In this document: one piece after another, positions 7,318 through 15,046 of the stretch | Layout of the letters: each line of letters begins with the position of its first letter | Position numbering within the stretch: the stretch's first letter is position 1 | Assembly: GCA_019119165.1 (NCBI GenBank) | Contig: DWXO01000024.1 | Span: forward strand, 1 to 59,013 | Origin: Candidatus Flavonifractor intestinigallinarum | GTDB lineage: Bacteria; Bacillota; Clostridia; Oscillospirales; Oscillospiraceae | Reading direction: 5' to 3' | Length of the DNA: 59,013 nucleotides | The notes under the pieces: generated by a model | Databases searched by the model: none | What the model was told of the DNA's origin: nothing | What the model saw: only the letters and a program-made list of their open reading frames with translations | Translations under genes and position numbers: made by a program

Positions 7318-8643
7318 CTACTTGTTCGACGGTTCCGGCTGACAGCGGCGGAAGGGGGGCGGCAGGTAGTCGTCCGCCTCGTCCTTGCCTGCCATAGAGC
7401 GCATACGCTCCCGCACCTTGAAGATACAGTCCTCCACCGTGGCCCGGCCCAGGATCACATCCTCCGCAAAGGCGTGGCAGGATGGGGCGCCGCAGGACCC
7501 GCAGTGGAGACCAGGCAGGTGGGATTCCAGCTCCTGAATCCGCAGCTGCTTGTTCAGGGCGGCACCCAGGTCCTGGTCCAGGACAAATGTGGGTAAGTAC
7601 TGTAATTCCTTGTCCCGCCGGACAATGTCCCGTTCCGCCCCCTCGAACCGGAAGCGGTTCCGGGACACCGGCTGGCCCTTCATCAGGCTTTTCAGGCGCA
7701 TCTTGGCGGCATAGGGATTTTCCACCGTGAAGCAGCCCCCCACGCACCCCTGGGTGCAGGCGGACAGCTCCAGAAAATCGGCCTCCGGCAGGCGGCCGTC
7801 CTCGATCTCCTCCAGCATCCGGATCACGTTGTTGATACCGTCCACCGCCACACAGCGCTCCCGCAGCCGGGCGGCGCTCTCGCCGCCGCAAGAAGCCCAG
7901 CCCATTCCGATGATACCGGCGGAGGTCATGGGCTCCACGGTCTCCAGGTGCTTCATGGGGCTGAGGAGACGCAGATAGATGTCCCGGATGGCGAAGGCGC
8001 CATCCAGCACCGGATGGCTCAGACCCTCGGACTCACGGGCGGCGGTCACTTTGGAGGAGCAGGGGACGATGGCAAAGACCCCGATCCGCTCCGGGGGCAG
8101 GCCGGTCTCCTCCGCCGCCTCCCGCCGGGCCAGAATGGCCGCCAGCTCCATGGGCAGGATGGTGCAGGCCACATGACCCATCAGCTTGGGAAAGCGCATC
8201 CGGATGAGCCGGAGCACCGTGGGGCAGGAGGAGGAGATCAGGGGGGTGACGGAGGCCGGTCCCTCACAGATGCACTGGCGCTCAAAGTCGGAGAGCATCT
8301 CGGCGGCCTTGGCCACCTCGTACACCTTGTGAAAGCCGATCTCCAGCAGGGCGTTGAGCACGATGTCAATGTTGTCCAGATTGTGGAACTGCCCGTAGAG
8401 GGCAGGCTCCGGCAGGGCAACGCAATATTCATACCGGGACAGCACATCCAGACTGTCGCCCACCGACTTGATAGCCTTGTGTGGGCAGATCCGGATGCAC
8501 TCGCCGCAGTCGATGCAGCGGTCGGGCAGGATGGTGGCCTTGCGGCCCCGGACGCGAATGGCCTCGGTGGGGCAGCCTTTGATGCAGGAGGTACAGCCCC
8601 GGCAGCGGCGGCTGTCCAGTACCACGGAATGCTTCATCGCCAT
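7318..8643 (-). CDS. Divergent, putatively sensory [FeFe] hydrogenase
   Basis: 441 aa. Two [4Fe-4S] ferredoxin motifs open the protein (Cys14-24 and Cys43-53). A hydrogenase large-subunit domain follows with changed H-cluster motifs: SSSCPTV (Cys140), VPCSSK (Cys195) and SACTQGCVGGC (Cys296, Cys300). All four probable cluster ligands have a cysteine, but the usual TSCxPGW, MPCTxKxxE and ACPGGCxxGGG consensus is lost. A C-terminal Fe-S module has CGSCGAPSC and a later Cys406. Enzymes of this type, next to DRTGG, ATPase and PHP genes, have been proposed as H2 or redox sensors rather than main catalysts. GGGAGG lies 12 bases before the ATG. Confidence 0.87.
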   Translation of the reverse strand: MAMKHSVVLDSRRCRGCTSCIKGCPTEAIRVRGRKATILPDRCIDCGECIRICPHKAIKSVGDSLDVLSRYEYCVALPEPALYGQFHNLDNIDIVLNALLEIGFHKVYEVAKAAEMLSDFERQCICEGPASVTPLISSSCPTVLRLIRMRFPKLMGHVACTILPMELAAILARREAAEETGLPPERIGVFAIVPCSSKVTAARESEGLSHPVLDGAFAIRDIYLRLLSPMKHLETVEPMTSAGIIGMGWASCGGESAARLRERCVAVDGINNVIRMLEEIEDGRLPEADFLELSACTQGCVGGCFTVENPYAAKMRLKSLMKGQPVSRNRFRFEGAERDIVRRDKELQYLPTFVLDQDLGAALNKQLRIQELESHLPGLHCGSCGAPSCHAFAEDVILGRATVEDCIFKVRERMRSMAGKDEADDYLPPPFRRCQPEPSNK

Positions 8644-8678
8644 GGCACTGCCTTACCTCCCTTCGCCAGAGACATGAT

Positions 8679-9104
8679 TCACTGGGGGATTTTGATTTTG
8701 ACCGTGACGGTGGTACCCTTGCCCACCTCGGTGTCAATGGTCATCTCGTCGGAGTAGCGCTTCATGTTGGGCAGACCCATGCCGGCGCCGAAGCCCAGCT
8801 CCCGGGCGGTGGAACCGGCGGTGGAGTAGCCCTCCTGCATAGCCTGCTCTACGTCGGGAATGCCGGGGCCGGAATCGATCATGCGGATCACGATCTGGTC
8901 CATCTCCACCTCCACCTCGGCCTGACCGCCGTCGGCGTGGATGACCATGTTGATCTCGCCCTCATACATACAGATGGAGGCCCTGCGGATCACGTCCTGG
9001 GGCAGGCCCAGCTTCTTCAGGGTCAGCTTCATCTTGCTGGAGGCTTCGCCGGCCTCGATGAGGTCGCCGCCCTCCACGGGGTATACCAGTCTAATCGTTT
9101 CCAT
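8679..9104 (-). CDS. Anti-sigma-factor-type ATPase (RsbW/SpoIIAB-like)
   Basis: About 141 aa, a GHKL ATP-binding domain with the N box CMYEGEINMVIHADG, G1 box DSGPGIPD and G2 region GFGAGMGLPNMKR. This resembles RsbW and SpoIIAB, which bind or phosphorylate partner proteins. The ATG at 9104 is chosen because GAGGGA lies six to seven bases upstream; ATGs at 9110 and 9125 are less well placed. The gene overlaps the end of the DRTGG gene before it. In this cluster it may pass a signal from the divergent hydrogenase, but the partner is unknown. Confidence 0.82.
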   Translation of the reverse strand: METIRLVYPVEGGDLIEAGEASSKMKLTLKKLGLPQDVIRRASICMYEGEINMVIHADGGQAEVEVEMDQIVIRMIDSGPGIPDVEQAMQEGYSTAGSTARELGFGAGMGLPNMKRYSDEMTIDTEVGKGTTVTVKIKIPQ

Positions 9105-9447
9105 CGCCATTCCCTCGCAATCCATTGTAGTAAAGCAGGCCGCAGGCCTCGTACATCCGCTTGGGGCAGGTCATAACCACGATGTCCCGTTCCTCGGCCA
9201 GACTGAGGATATCCTTGCCCGGCACCTTGCCCCGGACAAAGACGATGCACTTCATCTCCACCATGTCTGCCGTACGGACCACCTGCGGATTGACCAGGCC
9301 GGTGAGCAGAAGCGCCTGATTTTTTACGAAAGCAAGCACATCGCTCATGAAATCGCTGCCGCAGGCGGACATGACCTCCCGGTCCAGATGATCCTCACCC
9401 CACAGTACCGTGGCGTTGAGAATCTGTTTGATGTCGGAAAGCAGCAT
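9091..9447 (-). CDS. DRTGG-domain protein (first copy)
   Basis: 118 aa, first gene of the sensory hydrogenase cluster. It has DRTGG-like features: SACGSDFMSDVLAFVKNQALLLTG, a central MVEMKCIVFVRGK and ERDIVVMTCPKRMYEACGLLY near the end. It is distantly similar to the DRTGG protein at 6913-7248, suggesting an old duplication. GGGGGGAAGG provides the ribosome binding site. The ligand of these domains is not known. Confidence 0.8.
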   Translation of the reverse strand: MLLSDIKQILNATVLWGEDHLDREVMSACGSDFMSDVLAFVKNQALLLTGLVNPQVVRTADMVEMKCIVFVRGKVPGKDILSLAEERDIVVMTCPKRMYEACGLLYYNGLRGNGDGND

Positions 9448-9468
9448 TGCCTTCCCCCCTTCCGTGGG

Positions 9469-9479
9469 AAAACTAAACT
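9469..9479. promoter_or_regulatory. Candidate operator shared with the hnd promoter
   Basis: AAAACTAAACT (plus strand) begins 14 bases downstream of the -10 box of the promoter at 9494-9522. It is the exact reverse complement of the word at 5703-5713, which lies at the same distance from the hndA -10 box. The pairing suggests one regulator for both hydrogenase units. Confidence 0.4.
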
Positions 9480-9493
9480 CTCAGTTCATGGGC

Positions 9494-9522
9494 ATTGTAC
9501 CACAAAACAGCTGGAAGTGCAA
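9494..9522 (-). promoter_or_regulatory. Promoter of the sensory hydrogenase cluster
   Basis: On the minus strand: -35 TTGCAC, 17-bp spacer, -10 TACAAT, 46 bases before the first DRTGG gene. A good SigA-type match. Confidence 0.8.
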
Positions 9523-9587
9523 AGGGTTCGTTGAATCTTTCACAAAGTTTTTGTAGTAGACTGCTTGGTTTTGGTGATACCACGCTA

Positions 9588-9617
9588 TTGACAGGGGAGT
9601 AGTTTGATGGCTATAAT
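9588..9617 (+). promoter_or_regulatory. Promoter of serC-serA
   Basis: -35 TTGACA, 18-bp spacer, -10 TATAAT, both perfect consensus hexamers. Transcription would start near 9624, giving a leader of about 90 bases before serC. Confidence 0.88.
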
Positions 9618-9620
9618 ATG

Positions 9621-9686
9621 CTTTATCAAGATAAAGCGGTCAACTGTAATGGCTTTGGAAGTACCGCTATCTTGGAGTTTTATTTT
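9621..9686 (+). promoter_or_regulatory. Structured serC leader with two exclusive hairpins
   Basis: CTTTATC/GATAAAG (9621-9636) forms a tight hairpin at the very start of the transcript. AAGATAAAGCGGT (9628-9640) can instead pair with ACCGCTATCTT (9663-9673), and a T-rich stretch follows. The two structures share bases 9628-9636 and cannot coexist. This is the layout of an attenuator, but no known riboswitch or T-box motif is visible. Confidence 0.45.
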
Positions 9687-9714
9687 AAAATTGGAATCAA
9701 GGAGGCCATCTATC

Positions 9715-10800
9715 ATGGGTAACGAGCGAGTGTACAATTTCTCCGCGGGCCCGTCCATGCTGCCGCTGGAAGTACTGGAGCGCGCCGGATCTGAAATCAC
9801 CAATTATCAGGGTTCCGGTATGTCAGTCATGGAGATGAGTCACCGTTCCAAGGTGTTCCAGAAGATTTTTGACGACACCCAGGCCAAGTTCCGCAAGCTG
9901 ATGAACGTGCCTGAGGGATATAAGGTTCTCTTCCTCCAGGGCGGCGCGTCCACCCAGTTCTCCATGGCGCCCCTGAACCTGATCGGCAAGACCGGCAAGG
10001 CCGACTATGCCGTCACCGGCAATTTCTCCAACATTGCCTACAAGGAGGCCAAGAAGTACGGCGAGATCAATCTGGCCGCCTCCTCCGCTGACAAGAACCA
10101 CACCTACATCCCCACCCAGGACCAGCTGAAGCTGGACCCTGAGGCCAGCTACTTCTATTACTGCGCCAACAACACCATCTACGGCACCGAGTGGCAGTAT
10201 GTCCCCGAGACCAACGGGGTGCCCATCGTGTGCGATATGTCCTCCGACATCCTGTCCCGCCCGGTGGACGTGAGCAAGTACGGCATCATCTTTGCCGGCG
10301 CCCAGAAGAACATGGCCCCCGCCGGTCTGACGGTGGTCATCATCAAGGAAGAGCTGGCCGGCAACGAGCTGCCCTACACCCCCCTCATGATGAACTACAA
10401 GACCATGATCGACAAGGATTCCATGTACAACACCCCGCCCTGCTGGTGCATCTATATGCTGGGTCTGGTGCTGGACTGGCTGGAGTCCAAGGGCGGCATC
10501 CCCGGCATGGAGGCCATCAAGCACGCCAAGGCCCAGATGCTGTACGACGTGATCGACAACTCCAAGCTGTTCACCTGCGCCGTGGAGCCCGGCTCCCGTT
10601 CCGACATGAACGTGGTGTTCCGCACCGGCAATGACGAGCTGGACGCCCAGTTCGTCAAGGAGAGCGTGGAGGCCGGCTTCACCAATCTGAAGGGCCACCG
10701 CTCCGTGGGCGGTATGCGCGCTTCCATCTATAACGCCATGCCCACCGAGGGCGTGGAGAAGCTGTGCGATTTCATTAAGGCGTTTGAAAAGAATCATTGA
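9715..10800 (+). CDS. serC: Phosphoserine aminotransferase
   Basis: 361 aa, PLP-dependent enzyme converting 3-phosphohydroxypyruvate and glutamate to phosphoserine in serine synthesis. It begins with the family signature VYNFSAGPSMLP and carries the lysine region FAGAQKNMAPAG, where the lysine binds PLP, then the conserved GGMRASIYNAMP near the end. The ATG at 9715 has AAGGAGG upstream; the longer frame from 9604 covers the promoter region and is rejected. serA follows 17 bases later. Confidence 0.96.
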   Translation: MGNERVYNFSAGPSMLPLEVLERAGSEITNYQGSGMSVMEMSHRSKVFQKIFDDTQAKFRKLMNVPEGYKVLFLQGGASTQFSMAPLNLIGKTGKADYAVTGNFSNIAYKEAKKYGEINLAASSADKNHTYIPTQDQLKLDPEASYFYYCANNTIYGTEWQYVPETNGVPIVCDMSSDILSRPVDVSKYGIIFAGAQKNMAPAGLTVVIIKEELAGNELPYTPLMMNYKTMIDKDSMYNTPPCWCIYMLGLVLDWLESKGGIPGMEAIKHAKAQMLYDVIDNSKLFTCAVEPGSRSDMNVVFRTGNDELDAQFVKESVEAGFTNLKGHRSVGGMRASIYNAMPTEGVEKLCDFIKAFEKNH

Positions 10801-10817
10801 CAGGAGGCAATGCCATC

Positions 10818-11987
10818 ATGTTTCGTATTAAGACACTGAATAAGATTTCTCCTGCCGGCCTGTCCGTGCTGGATCAGACCCGCTTTTCCGTCAGCGACGA
10901 CGTGGAGAACGAGGACGGCATCCTGGTCCGCTCCGCCGATATGCACGAGTATCAGTTCCCCGACTCCCTCCGGGCCATCGCCCGGGCGGGCGCCGGTACC
11001 AACAATATTCCCATCGACCGCTGCTCCGAGGCGGGCATCGTGGTGTTCAACACCCCCGGCGCCAATGCCAACGCCGTGAAGGAGCTGGCCCTGTGCGCCC
11101 TGCTGCTGGCCTCCCGGAAGATCACCGCCGGAGCCGAGTGGGTCAAGACCCAGGCTGGGGCCGGGGCCGATGTGGAGAAGGTGGTGGAGAAGGGCAAGAG
11201 CCAGTTTGTGGGCCCTGAGATCGCCGGCAAGACCCTGGGCGTCATCGGCCTGGGCGCCATCGGCGTCCAGGTGGCCAACATCGCCACCAAGCTGGGCATG
11301 ACCGTCTACGGCTACGACCCCTTCCTCAGCGTGGACGCCGCCCTGTCCCTGTCCCGCATGGTCCACCGGGCCATGGACCTGGAGACCATCTATAAAAACT
11401 GCGACTACATCACCCTCCATGTGCCTCAGACCTCTGAGACCAAGGGGATGATCAACGAGGACGCCTTCCACATGATGAAGGGCGGCGTGCGCATTCTCAA
11501 CCTGGCCCGGGGCGGTCTGGTCAACGACGACGATATGCTGGCGGCCCTGGATTCCGGCAAGGTGGCCGCCTACGTCACCGACTTCCCCAACAACAAGATT
11601 CTCCAGGGCAAGAATGTCATTGCCATCCCCCATCTGGGCGCTTCTACCCCCGAGAGCGAGGAGAACTGCGCCGTCATGGCCGCCCAGGAGCTGAAGGATT
11701 ACCTGGAGAACGGCAACATCAAGAACTCCGTCAACCTGCCCACCCTGGTGCAGGAGTGGAGCGGCGTGTCCCGGCTGTGCATCATTCACCGGAACATTCC
11801 CGGCGCCATCGCCAACATCACCGGCCTGCTGTCCCGGGATGGGGTCAACGTGGAGAACATGACCAACAAGTCCAAGAAGGACTACGCCTATACCGTGGTG
11901 GATCTGGGCAGCCGTATCACCGACACCGTGGCCAACGAGATCCGCGCCCTGGAGGGCGTGTTCCGTGTCCGGGTGCTCAATCATTAA
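10818..11987 (+). CDS. serA: D-3-phosphoglycerate dehydrogenase
   Basis: 389 aa. It oxidises 3-phosphoglycerate with NAD+, the first step of serine synthesis. The NAD-binding motif is GVIGLGAIGVQVANIA, the substrate region has ARAGAGTNNIPID, and catalytic elements include NLARGGLVND and the histidine in IPHLGASTPES. A C-terminal ACT domain (RLCIIHRNIPGAIANITGLL) suggests feedback control by serine. AGGAGG precedes the ATG at 10818. It forms an operon with serC. Confidence 0.95.
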   Translation: MFRIKTLNKISPAGLSVLDQTRFSVSDDVENEDGILVRSADMHEYQFPDSLRAIARAGAGTNNIPIDRCSEAGIVVFNTPGANANAVKELALCALLLASRKITAGAEWVKTQAGAGADVEKVVEKGKSQFVGPEIAGKTLGVIGLGAIGVQVANIATKLGMTVYGYDPFLSVDAALSLSRMVHRAMDLETIYKNCDYITLHVPQTSETKGMINEDAFHMMKGGVRILNLARGGLVNDDDMLAALDSGKVAAYVTDFPNNKILQGKNVIAIPHLGASTPESEENCAVMAAQELKDYLENGNIKNSVNLPTLVQEWSGVSRLCIIHRNIPGAIANITGLLSRDGVNVENMTNKSKKDYAYTVVDLGSRITDTVANEIRALEGVFRVRVLNH

Positions 11988-11990
11988 GGA

Positions 11991-12019
11991 TTGACAAAAA
12001 GGGCGAAACAAGTTAAAAT
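11991..12019 (+). promoter_or_regulatory. Promoter of the thiamine salvage operon
   Basis: -35 TTGACA, 17-bp spacer, -10 TAAAAT. It begins three bases after the serA stop and places the transcript start at the first base of the riboswitch. Confidence 0.84.
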
Positions 12020-12024
12020 CTGAC

Positions 12025-12115
12025 GTGCAAGGGAGCTTCCGCGAGGAGGCTGAGAGGAGGGGAGAGTCCCTCGACCTGACCTGATTTGGGTAATGCCAAC
12101 GTAGGGACGCAGCAC
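12025..12115 (+). promoter_or_regulatory. TPP riboswitch (THI element)
   Basis: The conserved core words are present: GGCTGAGAGGA, then ACCTGATTTGGGTAATGCCA and ACGTAGGGA. The closing stem pairs GTGC (12025-12028) with GCAC (12112-12115). TPP binding should reduce expression of the thi operon through the terminators just downstream. The GCAC strand can also pair with GTGC at about 12123, a likely switching element. Confidence 0.96.
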
Positions 12116-12131
12116 AAGTTCCGTGCGGAGT

Positions 12132-12156
12132 CTCCTCCGTCCGGAGGAGTTTATTT
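12132..12156 (+). terminator. First terminator of the TPP expression platform
   Basis: CTCCTCCG/CGGAGGAG with a 2-base loop is followed by TTTATTT. It lies right after the aptamer and can act as the ligand-controlled terminator. Confidence 0.75.
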
Positions 12157-12168
12157 GACGTACAGAGA

Positions 12169-12201
12169 AGCGGCGGGTCCCGTTGGGGCCCGCCGCTTTT
12201 T
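12169..12201 (+). terminator. Second terminator in the thi leader
   Basis: AGCGGCGGG/CCCGCCGCT is followed by TTTTT, 36 bases before thiD. Together with the first hairpin it makes a tandem terminator in the leader. Confidence 0.8.
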
Positions 12202-12236
12202 GCGTGCCCATCCATCCAGAGAAAGAAGGAACAGCA

Positions 12237-13055
12237 ATGAAATGCGTATTGACCATCGCCGGCAGCGACTCCAGCGGCGGCGCCGGTATCCAGGCTGATC
12301 TCAAGACCATGACCTGCCTGGGGGTGTACGGTATGAGCGCCATCACCGCCCTTACCGCTCAGAATACCACCGGCGTCCGGGATGTGCTGGAGGCCACCCC
12401 GGAGTTTGTGGGGGAGCAGCTGGACTGCATCTTTGAGGACATCCGGCCCCAGGCCGTGAAGATCGGCATGGTGTCCTCCGCCCCCATCATCAAAGTTATC
12501 GGCGCCAAGCTGCGGCAGTACGGGGCGGAAAACATCGTGGTGGACCCGGTGATGGTGTCCACCAGCGGCTCCGCCCTGATGCAGGACAGCGCCCTTACAG
12601 CCCTGATGGAGGAGCTTTTCCCCCTGGCAGCCATCATCACTCCCAACATCCCCGAGGCCCAGCGGCTGTGCGGCTTTGCCATTGAGACGGAGGAGGATAT
12701 GCTGCGGGCCGCTGAGACCATCGGGAAAACTATGGAGGGCGCGGTGCTGGTAAAGGGCGGCCACCTGAGCCACAGCGCCGACGATCTGCTGTGGCAGAAG
12801 GGCCAGGTCCACTGGTTCCGTTCCCCCCGGGTGGACAACCCCAACAACCACGGCTCCGGCTGTACTCTGTCCTCCGCCATCGCCTCCTTCCTGGCTCTGG
12901 GTGAGGAGCTGCCCGGTGCGGTACAGAAGGCCAAAGCCTACATCACCGCCGCCATGGAGGCCAAGCTGGACCTGGGCCGGGGCAGCGGCCCCCTGTGGCA
13001 CAACTACGCCGTCCCGGCGGGGGGCGGCTTCCAACAGGGGAGGGGAGAGGCGTGA
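12237..13055 (+). CDS. thiD: Hydroxymethylpyrimidine/phosphomethylpyrimidine kinase
   Basis: 272 aa. It phosphorylates HMP to HMP-PP in thiamine synthesis. Ribokinase-fold features are clear: the start VLTIAGSDSSGGAGIQADLKT, IKIGMVSS-like VKIGMVSSAPIIK, VDPVMVSTSG, TPNIPEAQ and the anion-hole motif NNHGSGCTLSSA near the C-terminus. The ATG at 12237 has AGAAGGA upstream. It is the first gene of the TPP-controlled operon and overlaps thiW by 4 bases. Confidence 0.95.
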   Translation: MKCVLTIAGSDSSGGAGIQADLKTMTCLGVYGMSAITALTAQNTTGVRDVLEATPEFVGEQLDCIFEDIRPQAVKIGMVSSAPIIKVIGAKLRQYGAENIVVDPVMVSTSGSALMQDSALTALMEELFPLAAIITPNIPEAQRLCGFAIETEEDMLRAAETIGKTMEGAVLVKGGHLSHSADDLLWQKGQVHWFRSPRVDNPNNHGSGCTLSSAIASFLALGEELPGAVQKAKAYITAAMEAKLDLGRGSGPLWHNYAVPAGGGFQQGRGEA

Positions 13056-13564
13056 GGCAGCAGACCGCCGTCAAAAAGCTGGCCATCGCCAGCCTGCTCA
13101 CCTCAGTGGCGGTGGTGGGCAGCCTGGTTTCCTTCCCGGTGCTGGGGTCCCGGTGCTCCCCGGTGCAGCACATGGTCAACATCCTGTGCGCTGTGTTCCT
13201 GGGGCCCTGGTACGGGCTGGCATCCGCCTTTGCCGCCAGTCTGCTGCGTAACCTGCTGGGTCTGGGCACCCTGCTGGCCTTCCCCGGCAGCATGGTGGGG
13301 GCGCTGGTGTGCGGCCTGACCTATTGGGGCACCCGCAACCTTGGGGCTACCTGCGTGGGCGAGGTCTTTGGCACCGGCATCCTGGGCGGCCTGGCCGCCT
13401 GGCCCATTGCCAATCTGATTTTGGGCCAGGGCGTGGCGGCCTGGGCCTATATGGGTCCCTTCCTTATCTCCACTGTGGGCGGTTCGGTCATTGCTGGGGC
13501 GGTGCTCTTTGCCCTCAAGCGCTCCGGCGGCCTGGACGTGATGCAGACTCTGGTCAGGCGGTGA
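13052..13564 (+). CDS. thiW: Thiazole-specific ECF transporter substrate component ThiW
   Basis: 170 aa, hydrophobic with about five membrane segments. It matches ThiW-type S components, which bind hydroxyethylthiazole and work with a shared ECF energising module encoded elsewhere. Useful motifs are SFPVLGSRCSPVQHMVNILCA and FLGPWYGLASAFAASLLRN. The start is GTG at 13052, overlapping the thiD stop (GTGA), with AGGGGAG upstream. Its place between thiD and thiM supports thiazole uptake. Confidence 0.9.
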   Translation: MRQQTAVKKLAIASLLTSVAVVGSLVSFPVLGSRCSPVQHMVNILCAVFLGPWYGLASAFAASLLRNLLGLGTLLAFPGSMVGALVCGLTYWGTRNLGATCVGEVFGTGILGGLAAWPIANLILGQGVAAWAYMGPFLISTVGGSVIAGAVLFALKRSGGLDVMQTLVRR

Positions 13565-13569
13565 AGGGC

Positions 13570-14406
13570 ATGGAACGAATGGAATTTGCCGCCATGCTGG
13601 CGGAAGTGCGGGAGCGCGCCCCCCTGGTCCAGTGCATCACCAATATCGTCACCGTCAACGACTGCGCCAACATCCTGCTGGCGGCGGGGGCTTCCGCCAC
13701 CATGGCCCACCATCCCCTGGAGGTGGCCGACGCGGTGGCCGGGGTCCAGGCCCTGGTCCTCAATCTGGGGGCTGTGGGTGACCGGGAGGCCATGCTCATT
13801 GCCGGAAAAGAGGCCAACCGGCTGGGCGTACCGGTGATCTTCGACCCGGTGGCCGCCGGGTTTACCGGCCTGCGGCGGGAGACCGCCCGTACCTTGCTGG
13901 AAGAAGTGCGGTTTGCCGTTATCCGGGGCAACGCCTCGGAGATTCGCTCGCTCACCGAGGATAAAGAGGGAGGCAGCGGGGTGGATGTGGCCCAGGCCGA
14001 CGCGGTCACCGAGTCCGGCCTGCCTCAGGCTGCGGAGCTGGCCTCCGCCCTGTCCAAGCGGACCGGGGCGGCGGTGACCCTCTCTGGGGCGGTGGATGTG
14101 ATTGCCCAGGGGGAGCGGGTGCTCTTCCTCCGCAACGGCAGCCCCACCATGGCCCGGATCACCGGCAGCGGCTGTATGCTGTCCGCCCTGACTGGGGCCT
14201 TCTGCGGAGCCAGCCCGGACAAGCCCTTTGAGGCGGCTGCCGCTGCCGCCGCCAGTATTGCCCTGGCGGGCGAGCGGGCGGAGGAGCTGCGGCTCAGGAA
14301 GGGGACGGGCAACGCCACCTTCCGCATCGATCTCATCGACAGCGTGTTCAACCTGACGGGGGAACAGCTGATACAAGGAGTGCGCTATGAAGTTTACCAA
14401 GGATGA
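13570..14406 (+). CDS. thiM: Hydroxyethylthiazole kinase
   Basis: 278 aa from the ATG at 13570. It phosphorylates salvaged hydroxyethylthiazole. The family core is present: APLVQCITNIVTVNDCAN, LLAAGASATMAHHP, LVLNLGAVGD, VIFDPVAAGFT, VIRGNASEI and the phosphate-binding MARITGSGCMLSALTGAF. The ribosome binding site GAAGGG is too close to 13570 and better spaced for the ATG at 13579, so the protein may be three residues shorter. It overlaps thiE by 20 bases. Confidence 0.94.
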   Translation: MERMEFAAMLAEVRERAPLVQCITNIVTVNDCANILLAAGASATMAHHPLEVADAVAGVQALVLNLGAVGDREAMLIAGKEANRLGVPVIFDPVAAGFTGLRRETARTLLEEVRFAVIRGNASEIRSLTEDKEGGSGVDVAQADAVTESGLPQAAELASALSKRTGAAVTLSGAVDVIAQGERVLFLRNGSPTMARITGSGCMLSALTGAFCGASPDKPFEAAAAAAASIALAGERAEELRLRKGTGNATFRIDLIDSVFNLTGEQLIQGVRYEVYQG

Positions 14407-15046
14407 AATTCGGCGGGGTATGACCCTCTACGCCGTCACCGACCGGAGCTGGCTGGGGGAGCGTACCCTGGCCCAGGTGGTGGAGGAGGTGCTGAAAGGG
14501 GGCGCTACCTTCCTCCAGCTGCGGGAGAAGGAGCTGGATCAGGCCGCCATTCTGGCGGAGGCCAAGGAGATCCAGGCCATTGCCGGGCGCTATCATGTGC
14601 CCTTTGTCATCAACGACAGCGTGGACATCACCCTGGCCTGTGACGCCGACGGGGTCCATGTGGGTCAGACCGACCTGATGGGCCGGGATGTGCGCGCCCT
14701 CATCGGCCCGGACAAGATTCTGGGCATCACCGCCAACACCGTGGAGCTGGCGGTGGCGGCGGAGCGGGCCGGGGCCGACTACATCGGCGCCGGGGCGGTG
14801 TTCGGCACCACCACCAAGCAGAACGCCAAAAATCTCAGCCTGGATACCCTGAAGGCCATCTGCCAGGCGGTGTCCATTCCGGTGGTGGCCATCGGCGGCA
14901 TCAACGCCCACAATCTGCCCCAGCTGACGGGAACCGGAGCGGCGGGAGCCGCCGTGGTGTCCGCCCTCTTTGCTCAGAAGGATCCGGAGGCGGCTGCCCG
15001 GCATCTGCGGGCGCTGGCGGACAAGATGGTGGCCAGCCATGGATAA
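14387..15046 (+). CDS. thiE: Thiamine-phosphate synthase
   Basis: 219 aa TIM barrel that joins HMP-PP and thiazole phosphate to thiamine phosphate. Signature elements are LYAVTDRSWL, FLQLREKELDQ, VINDSVDITLACDADGVHVGQTD, YIGAGAVFGTTTK and VVAIGGINAHN. AAGGAG precedes the ATG at 14387. The HAD gene starts inside its last codons. Confidence 0.96.
   Translation: MKFTKDEIRRGMTLYAVTDRSWLGERTLAQVVEEVLKGGATFLQLREKELDQAAILAEAKEIQAIAGRYHVPFVINDSVDITLACDADGVHVGQTDLMGRDVRALIGPDKILGITANTVELAVAAERAGADYIGAGAVFGTTTKQNAKNLSLDTLKAICQAVSIPVVAIGGINAHNLPQLTGTGAAGAAVVSALFAQKDPEAAARHLRALADKMVASHG

Noticed and set aside
9604-9714. N-terminal extension of serC
   Set aside because: It starts at the -10 box of the promoter, and family alignment begins at GNERVYNFSAGP.
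9621-9714. T-box riboswitch before serC
   Set aside because: The leader is too short and has no TGGNACCGCG-type sequence or specifier loop.
10794-13034. 746-codon open frame opposite serA and thiD
   Set aside because: It spans two real genes, their gap and the TPP riboswitch on the other strand, so it cannot be a gene.
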